From NCBI GenBank assembly GCA_902796835.1, contig CADBQP010000037.1:62001-126000 (forward strand): 64,000 nt of DNA. The letters are read 5' to 3'. Positions 18,760 to 26,422 of this stretch are shown here, piece after piece. The notes beneath the pieces were generated by a model, which ran no database searches, was not told where the DNA came from, and saw nothing but the letters and a program-made list of their open reading frames with translations. Every line of letters starts with the position of its first letter. The stretch's first letter is position 1. The position numbers and the translations under genes were made by a program. The stretch is from an uncultured Bacteroidales bacterium. GTDB taxonomy: Bacteria; Bacteroidota; Bacteroidia; Bacteroidales; Bacteroidaceae.

Positions 18760-20034
18760 ATGGATATAAACTTTATACTCTATAGCATCGGCATATTCCT
18801 TGTTGTCATTTTGGCTCTGGTAGTGATGTTGCTCGTAGCCAAGAACTATCTCACGCCAAGTGGCAATGTCAGCATCGACATCAACAATGGTAAACAAACG
18901 CTCGACGTTCCACAGGGCAGCAGCCTTCTCACCACGCTCAACGACGCCGGTGTGCACCTGCCATCGGCCTGCGGCGGAAAAGGAAGCTGCGGACAATGTA
19001 AACTACAAGTGCTCGAAGGCGGCGGCGAAATACTCGACGTAGAAAAGCCTCACTTTACGCGCAAACAGATAAAGGAACACTGGCGCCTGGGATGCCAGTG
19101 CAAAGTGAAAGGCGACATGAAAGTGGCTGTTCCCGAAAGCATTATGGGCATCAAAGAGTATGAATGCACCGTAATCTCAAACAACCTGGTGGCAAGCTTT
19201 ATCAAAGAATTTATTGTGCAGCTTCCTGCAGGCGAGCACATGGACTTCGTGCCTGGATCATACGCCCAAATTCGCATTCCGGCCTATAAAATGGATTACG
19301 ACAAGGACATTGACAAAGCGAGCCTTGGTAACTACATCGGTGCCTGGGAGAAATTCGGTCTCTTCGGCCTGAAGTGTGAAAACACCGAGCCAACCATCCG
19401 CGCCTACTCCATGGCAAACTATCCTGCCGAGGGCGACCGCTTTATGCTCACCGTGAGAATTGCCACGCCTCCCTTTAAGCCAAAAGAGCAAGGCGGCGGA
19501 TTTATGGACGTCATGCCGGGCATAGCATCTTCCTACATTTTCTCGCTCAAGCCTGGCGACAAAGTGCTCATGTCGGGCCCCTTCGGAGAATTTGCGCCCA
19601 ATTTCGACAGCAAGCGCGAAATGATATGGGTTGGCGGAGGCGCAGGAATGGCTCCGCTGCGCGCACAAATCATGCACATGACAAAGACGCTTCACACCAC
19701 CGACAGGAAAATGAGCTACTTTTACGGCGCCCGTTCGCTCTCCGAAGTATTCTATTTGAAGGATTTCCTCGCCCTCGAAAAGGAATACCCCAACTTCAAG
19801 TTCCATCTGGCCCTCGACCGTCCCGATCCCGTAGCCGACGAACAGGGGGTGGCCTATACGCCGGGCTTTGTGCATCAGGTGATGTACGAAACCTATTTGA
19901 AGGACCACGATGCGCCCGAAGATATTGAATACTACATGTGTGGGCCCGGCCCCATGTCGAAGGCTGTAATCGGCATGCTCGACTCTCTAGGCGTGGAGCC
20001 CGAGATGATTCGCTTCGACGACTTTGGCGGATAG
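18760..20034 (+). CDS. nqrF: Na+-translocating NADH:quinone reductase subunit F, NADH-oxidising
   Basis: 424 residues, electron entry subunit. An N-terminal transmembrane helix (about 5-27) is followed by a 2Fe-2S ferredoxin domain with Cys71, Cys77 and Cys80 (SACGGKGSCGQC) and Cys112. The FAD-binding part has RAYSMANYP (214-222), and the NADH-binding part has VGGGAGMAPLR and YMCGPGPM. It ends in FDDFGG as usual. Last gene of the operon; a repeat array that ends in a terminator follows. Confidence 0.97.
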   Translation: MDINFILYSIGIFLVVILALVVMLLVAKNYLTPSGNVSIDINNGKQTLDVPQGSSLLTTLNDAGVHLPSACGGKGSCGQCKLQVLEGGGEILDVEKPHFTRKQIKEHWRLGCQCKVKGDMKVAVPESIMGIKEYECTVISNNLVASFIKEFIVQLPAGEHMDFVPGSYAQIRIPAYKMDYDKDIDKASLGNYIGAWEKFGLFGLKCENTEPTIRAYSMANYPAEGDRFMLTVRIATPPFKPKEQGGGFMDVMPGIASSYIFSLKPGDKVLMSGPFGEFAPNFDSKREMIWVGGGAGMAPLRAQIMHMTKTLHTTDRKMSYFYGARSLSEVFYLKDFLALEKEYPNFKFHLALDRPDPVADEQGVAYTPGFVHQVMYETYLKDHDAPEDIEYYMCGPGPMSKAVIGMLDSLGVEPEMIRFDDFGG

Positions 20035-20052
20035 CATCGGCTCAACCCATAA

Positions 20053-20137
20053 AACTATCGCGGCAGTTAAGAAAACTATCGCGGCGACAGTTTGAAAAAG
20101 TTCGGAACTATTTTCTACAGGTTCCGAACTTTTTTTT
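20053..20137. repeat. 21-bp-period array, 4 units, ending as nqr terminator
   Basis: Cores at 20081 and 20060 (both gcgg, in ctatcgcggc), then 20102 (tcgg) and 20123 (tccg), all 21 bases apart. The last two units form a perfect stem, gttcggaac / gttccgaac, followed by eight T (20130-20137), a convincing intrinsic terminator for the nqr operon. Confidence 0.92.
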
Positions 20138-20179
20138 GTGCACATTGCTTCCCAAATTTCACAGTGACGCTCCATGCAT

Positions 20180-20216
20180 AAAAAAGGCAACGGCAAATAT
20201 TTCTATCACCGTTGCC
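20180..20216 (-). terminator. terminator of the serC-serA-DUF1015 operon
   Basis: Stem ggcaacgg (20186-20193) with ccgttgcc (20209-20216). On the minus strand it is followed by six T (20180-20185). It lies 32 bases beyond the DUF1015 stop. Confidence 0.8.
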
Positions 20217-20248
20217 AAACTTACGAAATGCTTTGCTTAAAAGCCTTT

Positions 20249-21496
20249 TTACGAGAGTTTGTGGATAACCAGGCCGCTACGCAGTTTGGGCTCAAACCAC
20301 GTGGCCTTGGGCGGCATAATGTTTCCGCTGTCGGCAATATCCATGATTTGCTGCATCGTCACCGGATAGAGGGCCAGAGCCATCTTCATTTCGCCACTGT
20401 CCACTCTGCGCTTCAGTTCGCCGAGGCCGCGAAGCCCACCAACGAAGTCGATGCGCTTGTCGCTGCGAAGGTCTTTAATGCCCAAAATCTCGTCGAGTAT
20501 AAGGCGTGAGCTGATGTCCACGTCGAGCACACCGATGGGATCGCTGGGGTTGAAGGTTCCCTTCTTAGCCACAAGGCTATACCACTTGCCGCTCAAATAG
20601 AGCGAAAACTCGTGTAGCTTCGCCGGCTTGTAGATTTCCTCGCCCTTGAGTTCCACCTCGAAGTTTTTGGAAAGGGCCTTCAAAAACTCATCGTCGCTCA
20701 AGCCGTTCAGGTCTTTGACCACACGGTTATAATCGAGAATGGTGAGCTGTGAAGCCTGGAAACAAACGGCCATGAAGTAATTATACTCTTCCGTACCCTT
20801 ATTATTGGGATTCTGGGCAGCCTTTTCGGCTCCCACCAATGCTGCTGCAGCACTGCGATGGTGGCCATCGGCAATGTAGAGCGCGGGCATCTTGGCAAAT
20901 TCCTCTGTGATCGTAGCTATGTCGGCCTCATCGGATACCAACCAGAACTGATGGCGGAATCCGTCGATCGGCGCCACGAAATCATATTCGGGTTCAGAGG
21001 CTGCATAACGCTTGAGGAGGGCATCTAGCACGGCGTTGTCGGGATAGGCAAAGAAGACGGGCTCAATGTTTGCGTTGTTCACGCGCACATGCTTCATGCG
21101 ATCCTCTTCCTTGTCACGGCGAGTGAGTTCGTGCTTCTTGATGACGCCCGTCTGATAGTCCCTTGTGTGGGCACAGACTACGAGTCCATACTGCGTCTTG
21201 CCGTTCATGGTCTGTGCATATATGTAATACATTTCCTTCTCGTCTTGAACGAGCCAGCCCTTGTCCTGGAATTTCTGGAAGTTGCGGGCAGCCTGCTCAT
21301 AAACTCGGGGATCGTATTCGCTCGTGCCGGGTTCGAAATCTATTTCGGGCTTAATGATGTGATAGAGCGACATCTCGTTGTCGCCAGCTTCGGCACGTGC
21401 TTCTTCAGAGTCGAGCACATCGTAGGGTCTGCTCTCAACAAGCTCCACAAACTGCTTGGGAGGGCGCACGCCCTTGAATGGTTTTATGATAGCCAT
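20249..21496 (-). CDS. DUF1015 family protein, in serine biosynthesis operon
   Basis: 415-residue soluble protein with the family signatures PFKGVRPPKQF at the start, SLYHIIKPE, a GLVVCAHTRDYQTGVIKKHELTRR-like central block (seen in part as VIKKHELT) and YIADGHHRSAAA. The catalytic or binding role of the DHHR-type segment is not known. The gene starts 7 bases after serA and follows serC-serA on the same strand. That arrangement suggests a link to serine or phosphoserine metabolism, but this is inference from context. Confidence 0.85.
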   Translation of the reverse strand: MAIIKPFKGVRPPKQFVELVESRPYDVLDSEEARAEAGDNEMSLYHIIKPEIDFEPGTSEYDPRVYEQAARNFQKFQDKGWLVQDEKEMYYIYAQTMNGKTQYGLVVCAHTRDYQTGVIKKHELTRRDKEEDRMKHVRVNNANIEPVFFAYPDNAVLDALLKRYAASEPEYDFVAPIDGFRHQFWLVSDEADIATITEEFAKMPALYIADGHHRSAAAALVGAEKAAQNPNNKGTEEYNYFMAVCFQASQLTILDYNRVVKDLNGLSDDEFLKALSKNFEVELKGEEIYKPAKLHEFSLYLSGKWYSLVAKKGTFNPSDPIGVLDVDISSRLILDEILGIKDLRSDKRIDFVGGLRGLGELKRRVDSGEMKMALALYPVTMQQIMDIADSGNIMPPKATWFEPKLRSGLVIHKLS

Positions 21497-21503
21497 AGGT
21501 TTC

Positions 21504-22421
21504 TTATTTGTTTACTTGGAACTTTGTGCATCCCTCCTTGAAGAAGGCTGTAATCTGTCGGGCAGCCGCAATGCCGGCGTTGATGTTGGCTTCCTGAGTC
21601 TGGGCACCCATCTTCTTGGGTGTGGAAAAATAGCGGCCTTCGAGCTTGGCAAATTCTGCATGAGCGTCGGGCATGATGTCGGTGAGATACTTTATGTCCT
21701 CGCGTTCCTGCATGAGCTTGAGCAGGCCTTCTTCGTCGATCACTTCCTTGCGAGCCGTATTGACCACAATGCCGCCCTTCTTCATCTTGCCTACGAGCGC
21801 ATAGTTAATGCTTTTCTTCGTTTCAGGAGTGGCGGGGATGTGGAGCGACACGATGTCGCACGTTTCGAAGAGCTCGTCCTGATTTTTGGCTGCCTTCACG
21901 CCGGCGGCTTCAATTACGTCGGCCGGGCAGAAAGCGTCGTAGGCCGAAACTTCCATGCCAAAGCCTTTGGCGATGCGTGCCACGTTACGCCCCACGTTGC
22001 CAAAGGCCAAAATGCCAAGGCGCTTGCCCATGAGTTCGGTGCCGGCCTTACCATTGAAAAAGTTGCGAACTCCAAATACCAGCATGCCAAAAACGAGTTC
22101 GGCCACGGCATTTGAGTTCTGACCAGGCGTGTTTTCTACCACAACTCCGTGGGCCGTGGCGGCTGCAAGGTCCACATTGTCGAAGCCTGCGCCTGCACGT
22201 ACTACTATCTTGAGGTTCTTTCCTGCTTCAAGCACTTCGGCGTCGACCTTGTCGCTGCGAATAATCAGAGCATCGGCTTCGGCTACGGCTGCAAGCAGTT
22301 GAGATTTTTCGGTATACTTTTCGAGAAGCACGAGCTCGTTGCCTGCTGCCTCGGTCTCTTTGCGAATACCCTCTACGGCCACGGCTGCGAAGGGTTTCTC
22401 AGTAGCTACTAATACTTTCAT
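21504..22421 (-). CDS. serA: D-3-phosphoglycerate dehydrogenase, short form without ACT domain
   Basis: Oxidises 3-phosphoglycerate to 3-phosphohydroxypyruvate, first step of serine synthesis. 305 residues from the ATG at 22421 (MKVLVATEKPF); the upstream in-frame extension looks non-coding. The substrate-site RAGAGFDNVD (75-84), NAD-binding GILAFGNVGRN (136-146) and NTARKEVID are present. There is no regulatory ACT domain. In the C-terminal motif that normally reads TPHxGAxT the sequence is STPKKMGAQT, so Lys269 stands where the catalytic His is expected. Entamoeba and Bacteroides enzymes with Lys here are known, so the enzyme is probably active. Bases 22422-22596 upstream hold only a weak inverted repeat. 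Confidence 0.93.
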   Translation of the reverse strand: MKVLVATEKPFAAVAVEGIRKETEAAGNELVLLEKYTEKSQLLAAVAEADALIIRSDKVDAEVLEAGKNLKIVVRAGAGFDNVDLAAATAHGVVVENTPGQNSNAVAELVFGMLVFGVRNFFNGKAGTELMGKRLGILAFGNVGRNVARIAKGFGMEVSAYDAFCPADVIEAAGVKAAKNQDELFETCDIVSLHIPATPETKKSINYALVGKMKKGGIVVNTARKEVIDEEGLLKLMQEREDIKYLTDIMPDAHAEFAKLEGRYFSTPKKMGAQTQEANINAGIAAARQITAFFKEGCTKFQVNK

Positions 22422-22596
22422 TGATTTGTGTTTTATGAAATGGTGAGGTGTTTTTGTTTTGACCAATAAAAAAGCAAGCAAGCAGGACTTAATGGTTTTT
22501 AGCATTTACACATTGGGTGGAGGAGTGGGAATTGAAAGCGTAAATGCCTTTAAGCCCCAACTTGCTTGCGATTTTGAATGGAGCAGCGAGCGCCGC

Positions 22597-23664
22597 TTAG
22601 TGGGTGCGCTCGAACTCTTTCATGGTGTCGACGAGAGCCTGAACTCCCTCGAGCGGCATGGCGTTGTAGGTGGAGGCACGGAAACCGCCCACTGAGCGAT
22701 GGCCCTTGATGCCTACCATTCCGCGCGACGTGGCGAAGTCGAAGAAGTCTTTTTCAAGTTCCTTGTATTCATCCTTCATGACGAAGCAGATGTTCATGAG
22801 CGAACGGTCTTCTTCAACGGCGGTGCCGCGGAAGAACTTGTTGCTATCGATTTCGCCATAGAGCAACTCGGCGCGTGCCTTGGCGCGGCGTTCCATTTCT
22901 TCTACTCCACCGCTCTTCTTAATCCACTGCAGAGTTTTGTAGGCACTGAAGATGGGCACAACAGGCGGTGTGTTGAACATAGAACCCTTGTCGATATGTG
23001 TGCGATAGTCGAGCATTGTGGGAATGGTGCGGCTCACCTTGCCAAGCAACTCGTCTTTTACCACCACAAATGTCACTCCGGCCATGGCCAGGTTCTTTTG
23101 TGCGCCACCGTATATCATGGCATACTTGCTCACATCCACGGGACGTGAGAAAATATCGCTCGACATGTCGGCAATCAGAGGCACGGGCGAATCGATGTCC
23201 TTGCGAATCTCGGTGCCGTAGATGGTGTTGTTCGTGGTAATGTGGAAATAATCTGCATCGGCAGGCACGCTATAGTCCTTAGGAATGAAGGTATAGTTGG
23301 CATCGGCCGACGAGGCTACTTCAACTACCTCGCCAAAGAGCTTAGCTTCCTTCAGGGCTTTCTTGGCCCAAACGCCTGTGTTCAGATAGGCGGCCTTCTT
23401 TTCAAGAAAGTTGTAGGGCACCATGCAGAACTGCATGCTGGCTCCGCCACCAAGGAATAATACGCTATAACCTTGGGGAACGCCAAGCACCTCTTTGAAG
23501 AGGCTGTCAATATCGTCCATCACGGCTTGCCAATCCTTGGAACGGTGGCTCATTTCCATGAGAGAAAGTCCAATACCGTTGAAATCTTTGCAAGCTTCTG
23601 CGGTGGCTTGCATCACCTCCTGGGGAAGGATAGAGGGTCCTGCGCTGAAATTAATTTTTTTCAT
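22597..23664 (-). CDS. serC: phosphoserine aminotransferase
   Basis: PLP enzyme of 355 residues converting 3-phosphohydroxypyruvate and glutamate to phosphoserine, second step of serine synthesis. FSAGPSILP at the start, [10 protein letters not shown] (70-79) for phosphate binding and [12 protein letters not shown] with the PLP lysine Lys190 are all clear. The C-terminal [17 protein letters not shown] is typical. First gene of the minus-strand set serC-serA-DUF1015; the order matches the pathway. Confidence 0.96.
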   Translation of the reverse strand: MKKINFSAGPSILPQEVMQATAEACKDFNGIGLSLMEMSHRSKDWQAVMDDIDSLFKEVLGVPQGYSVLFLGGGASMQFCMVPYNFLEKKAAYLNTGVWAKKALKEAKLFGEVVEVASSADANYTFIPKDYSVPADADYFHITTNNTIYGTEIRKDIDSPVPLIADMSSDIFSRPVDVSKYAMIYGGAQKNLAMAGVTFVVVKDELLGKVSRTIPTMLDYRTHIDKGSMFNTPPVVPIFSAYKTLQWIKKSGGVEEMERRAKARAELLYGEIDSNKFFRGTAVEEDRSLMNICFVMKDEYKELEKDFFDFATSRGMVGIKGHRSVGGFRASTYNAMPLEGVQALVDTMKEFERTH

Positions 23665-23729
23665 ATAGATGTATTAGAAAATAGTTGAGTATGTTTCGCA
23701 GCGAAATTAGTTAGAAAAAAATAAATGCC

Positions 23730-23737
23730 CAAAAATA
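23730..23737 (-). promoter_or_regulatory. possible -7 box of serC
   Basis: On the minus strand these bases read TATTTTTG, a full match to TAnnTTTG, 66 bases before the serC start. No clear -33 TTTG is found at the expected distance. Confidence 0.4.
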
Positions 23738-23781
23738 GCCCATAATTTTTGAGTTATTAAGCCTAAAAGCTTAGTTTTTCT

Positions 23782-23789
23782 TAATTTTG
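23782..23789 (+). promoter_or_regulatory. possible -7 box of the HExxH gene
   Basis: TAATTTTG matches the TAnnTTTG box and lies 20 bases before the ATG at 23810, so the transcript would have a very short leader. No -33 element at the usual spacing was seen. Confidence 0.45.
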
Positions 23790-23809
23790 GAGCGATAATT
23801 GTTTTTCCA

Positions 23810-24142
23810 ATGAAGATTGTAGTCAACAGATATCTCCCTCTTCGCGGCTTCGACGCGCTTACGGTGTTCAACGTCATGCTCGTGCGTCGGGGTGTGACAG
23901 TTACGCCCTGGCTCGTGCGCCACGAAACGGTTCACTGGCTACAGCAGAAGGAATTGCTCGTAGTTGGCTTCTACGTTCTCTATGGCATCGAATTCATTGC
24001 GCGCTACGCAATTGAGCGCTCGCTGCACAAGGCCTACGTTCGCATAAGCTTTGAGCAGGAGGCCTATAAAGATGGAGACGACGAGCACTATCTGGAGCAC
24101 CGGCGCCGCTTTGCTTGGGTCAAATACCTATTTAAGAGATGA
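23810..24142 (+). CDS. small conserved protein with HExxH motif
   Basis: 110 residues, function unknown. RHETVH contains HExxH (38-42), the zinc-binding and catalytic motif of many metallopeptidases. A hydrophobic helix follows (about 49-66), then FEQEAY (81-86), whose Glu82 or Glu84 could be a third zinc ligand. The same arrangement, a start strand, RHE-x-x-H-x-x-Q-Q-K-E and F-E-x-E-A-Y, is one I recognise in uncharacterised Bacteroidetes proteins. It is much smaller than M48 or M56 peptidases, and activity is unproven. It stands alone between serC and a repeat array that may terminate it. Confidence 0.75.
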   Translation: MKIVVNRYLPLRGFDALTVFNVMLVRRGVTVTPWLVRHETVHWLQQKELLVVGFYVLYGIEFIARYAIERSLHKAYVRISFEQEAYKDGDDEHYLEHRRRFAWVKYLFKR

Positions 24143-24183
24143 CGCAAGGCAGATTGGGAAACTGGACCGCAAAAGGCCAAAAA

Positions 24184-24285
24184 AATATCTCGGATGTCAT
24201 TGAAACTATCTCCGAGGTAATTTAAAATATCTCGGAGATAGTTTTTTCTATCGAGCCAACAGTTTTTACGGTTGGCTTTATCGTT
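24184..24285. repeat. 21-bp-period array, 5 units, alternating
   Basis: Cores lie at 24190 (tcgg), 24211 (tccg), 24232 (tcgg), 24253 (gagc) and 24274 (ggct), every step 21 bases. Units 2 and 3 form a stem ctatctccgag / ctcggagatag followed by tttttt (24241-24247), a terminator for the HExxH gene. The last two units are complementary too (agccaac / gttggct). Convergent with yggS. Confidence 0.93.
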
Positions 24286-24291
24286 TTTGGT

Positions 24292-24963
24292 TCAATACTC
24301 GCGCTCGCCGAAAATGTCGGTGCCTATACGCACGAGGGTGGCCCCATGCTGCATGGCCTCCTCAAAATCGTGGCTCATGCCCCACGAACATTCCCTGAAG
24401 TGCTCATCGGCAGCAAAGAAATCGCGCTTGATTTGGAGAAATAGCTTGTGTGCCTGCTCAAAGTCAGCACTCACTCGCTGCATGTCGTCTGTATTAGTGG
24501 CCATGCACATCATTCCGCTAATTTGAGCCCACTCATGCTCACGCCACTGCCCTGAGCGCATGAATTCCAGCAACTCATCGGGCAGAAAGCCAAATTTTGT
24601 TTCTTCGCGTGCCACGTGAACTTGGAGCAGGCAGCGTATGCGGCGTCCTACTCGCCTGCCCTGCTTGTCGATCTCGGCAAGCAGTTTCGGGGTGTCGACA
24701 GCATGAATCAGGGAAACGTAGGGTGCTATGTATTTCACCTTGTTAGGCTGCAAGTGGCCAATGAAATGCCACTCTACATCGGCAGGCATTTCGCCCACCT
24801 TTTGCTGCAGCTCTTGCACTCGGCTCTCGCCGAAGATGCGCTGGCCAGCTTCGTAGGCTTGAATCAGCGCCGGGATGGGGTGAAACTTCGACACGGCTAC
24901 CAACTTCACCGAGGGCAAAAGCTGGGAACGCAGTCTTTGCAAATTCTGGGCTATTGCTGTCAT
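24292..24963 (-). CDS. yggS: YggS/PLPBP family pyridoxal-phosphate homeostasis protein
   Basis: Single-domain PLP-binding barrel of 223 residues, involved in vitamin B6 and amino-acid homeostasis, not a known catalyst. LVAVSKFHP holds the PLP lysine (Lys26). FGESRVQELQQK, WHFIGHLQPNKVK and SWGMSHDFEEAMQHGATLVRIG-type phosphate-site residues (seen as LVRIGTDIFG) are typical. Its ATG overlaps the stop of the DUF4494 gene by four bases, so the two are translationally coupled. Last gene of the long minus-strand run. Confidence 0.95.
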   Translation of the reverse strand: MTAIAQNLQRLRSQLLPSVKLVAVSKFHPIPALIQAYEAGQRIFGESRVQELQQKVGEMPADVEWHFIGHLQPNKVKYIAPYVSLIHAVDTPKLLAEIDKQGRRVGRRIRCLLQVHVAREETKFGFLPDELLEFMRSGQWREHEWAQISGMMCMATNTDDMQRVSADFEQAHKLFLQIKRDFFAADEHFRECSWGMSHDFEEAMQHGATLVRIGTDIFGEREY

Positions 24964-25406
24964 TTCTTGCTTATTTCCACATAATGGAACACGTCGACAA
25001 TCTTCGTTTCGGCCACCGATTCTATAACATAGTCGGCAATCGTTCCTTTCATGCCCTCACGAAGGCGGTCTATCGAGTCGGGAAGATCGGCTGCCTGCAC
25101 GTAGGCAAAAAACGAAACGCGTTTCTCTTTACCGCTCTTCTCGTCGAGCGTCACGAAAGAGAGTTTCGATTTAAACCAACGGTCGGCACTCTCGTCGGTT
25201 GTCTCAAACATTTCGCCAATGCGCACTCTTTTAATGTCGTCAACCTCGAACTCGCCGCTGATGTAGCTCTTCATTTCGAGGATGATGCGACGCTCGGCTT
25301 CGGTGAACGACTGCGCATCGACAAGATAGGGCTCCACAACTTTTTTTACCGACCCGTCGGGCTGCTGCTTCTCATATTTTAATTTTATCTCAAACCACTG
25401 ATACAT
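24960..25406 (-). CDS. DUF4494 family protein
   Basis: 148-residue cytoplasmic protein without signal peptide. The start YQWFEIKLKYEK, the central VDAQSFTEAE and FFAYVQAADLPDSIDRL segments match DUF4494, a Bacteroidetes family of unknown function. The YggS reading frame begins inside its stop codon (ATGA overlap), a linkage that suggests a related role but does not define one. Confidence 0.85.
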   Translation of the reverse strand: MYQWFEIKLKYEKQQPDGSVKKVVEPYLVDAQSFTEAERRIILEMKSYISGEFEVDDIKRVRIGEMFETTDESADRWFKSKLSFVTLDEKSGKEKRVSFFAYVQAADLPDSIDRLREGMKGTIADYVIESVAETKIVDVFHYVEISKK

Positions 25407-25458
25407 TTTTGTTGATGTTTTATTAAATTATTGGTTTATTGAAAATTACGTTGACTTT

Positions 25459-26373
25459 CTAAAGTTTTACACAAAGGTTTTCATTGGCCAAGATGGTGCG
25501 AGGAAACACAGTTTTAGCCTCGTCAAGCAACACTCCGTCGGAGACGTAGCGCGCCGAAAAGTGGCCTATAATCAGTTGGCCCACATCTGCATCTCGCGCA
25601 AGGGTGGCAGCCTGCAGGGCCGTGGTGTGTGCTGTTTCGAGGGCACGCTTTTCGTCGTCGTGCGTAAAGGTTGCTTCGTGGTAGAGCAAATCTACTCCTT
25701 GCAGCTGGCCCGAGAGCTCGGGCAAATAGCACGTGTCGGAACAATAGGCGTATCGACGGGCTGGCTCAGGGGGAAACACGAGTTTCGCGTTGGGCCACAG
25801 GCGTCCTTCGTAGTCGGTCCAGTCGGCTCCTTGCTTGATGTCGTTGATAGCATGATAGGGAATTTTCAAAAAATCTATCATGTCGCGGCGAATATGAGGC
25901 AACGGTGCTTTCTCGTTGAAAAGAAAGCCACAACAAGGTATGCGATGGCGCAGAGGAATGGTGGTTACCGAAACCGTGCGGTCGTCATAGATTTGCTGAG
26001 AAGCCTTGTCGTCGAATTCATGAAACACCACGTCGTATGCAAGTCCGCGACAAAAGACGTTCAGCCAGGGACGCATCACACTCTCGAGGCCGGCAGGTGA
26101 ATATATGTGGAGAGCGGCGGTGCGCCCAAGCAGGTCGAATGTAGAAATGAGGCCGGGCAATCCAAAACAATGGTCGCCGTGAAGATGGGAAATGAAGATG
26201 TGTGAAAGGCGCGAGAACTTGAGTTTGGAACGTCGCATCTGCAACTGAGCAGCCTCGCCACAATCGATCATGAAAAGCTTGTCGCGCATATTTACTACTT
26301 GCGACGAAGGCATGTGGTGGGCAGTGGGCAAAGCGCTGCCGCAGCCAAGAATGTGAACTTCGAACTTCTCCAT
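25459..26373 (-). CDS. rnz: ribonuclease Z
   Basis: Metallo-beta-lactamase-fold endonuclease that trims tRNA 3' ends. 304 residues from the ATG at 26373 (MEKFEVHILGCGSALP); a TTG two codons upstream is possible but unlikely. The metal-binding motif HLHGDH (63-68) is followed by CFGLPGLISTFDLLGR. Further metal ligands lie in RHRIPCCGF, AYCSDT, LYHEATF and IGHFSARY. It lies 49 bases after mutS2 on the same strand. Confidence 0.95.
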   Translation of the reverse strand: MEKFEVHILGCGSALPTAHHMPSSQVVNMRDKLFMIDCGEAAQLQMRRSKLKFSRLSHIFISHLHGDHCFGLPGLISTFDLLGRTAALHIYSPAGLESVMRPWLNVFCRGLAYDVVFHEFDDKASQQIYDDRTVSVTTIPLRHRIPCCGFLFNEKAPLPHIRRDMIDFLKIPYHAINDIKQGADWTDYEGRLWPNAKLVFPPEPARRYAYCSDTCYLPELSGQLQGVDLLYHEATFTHDDEKRALETAHTTALQAATLARDADVGQLIIGHFSARYVSDGVLLDEAKTVFPRTILANENLCVKL

Positions 26374-26422
26374 CTTCAAAAGGGTTGATAATATATTATA
26401 ATGTGCAGACTGTCTGAACGTC

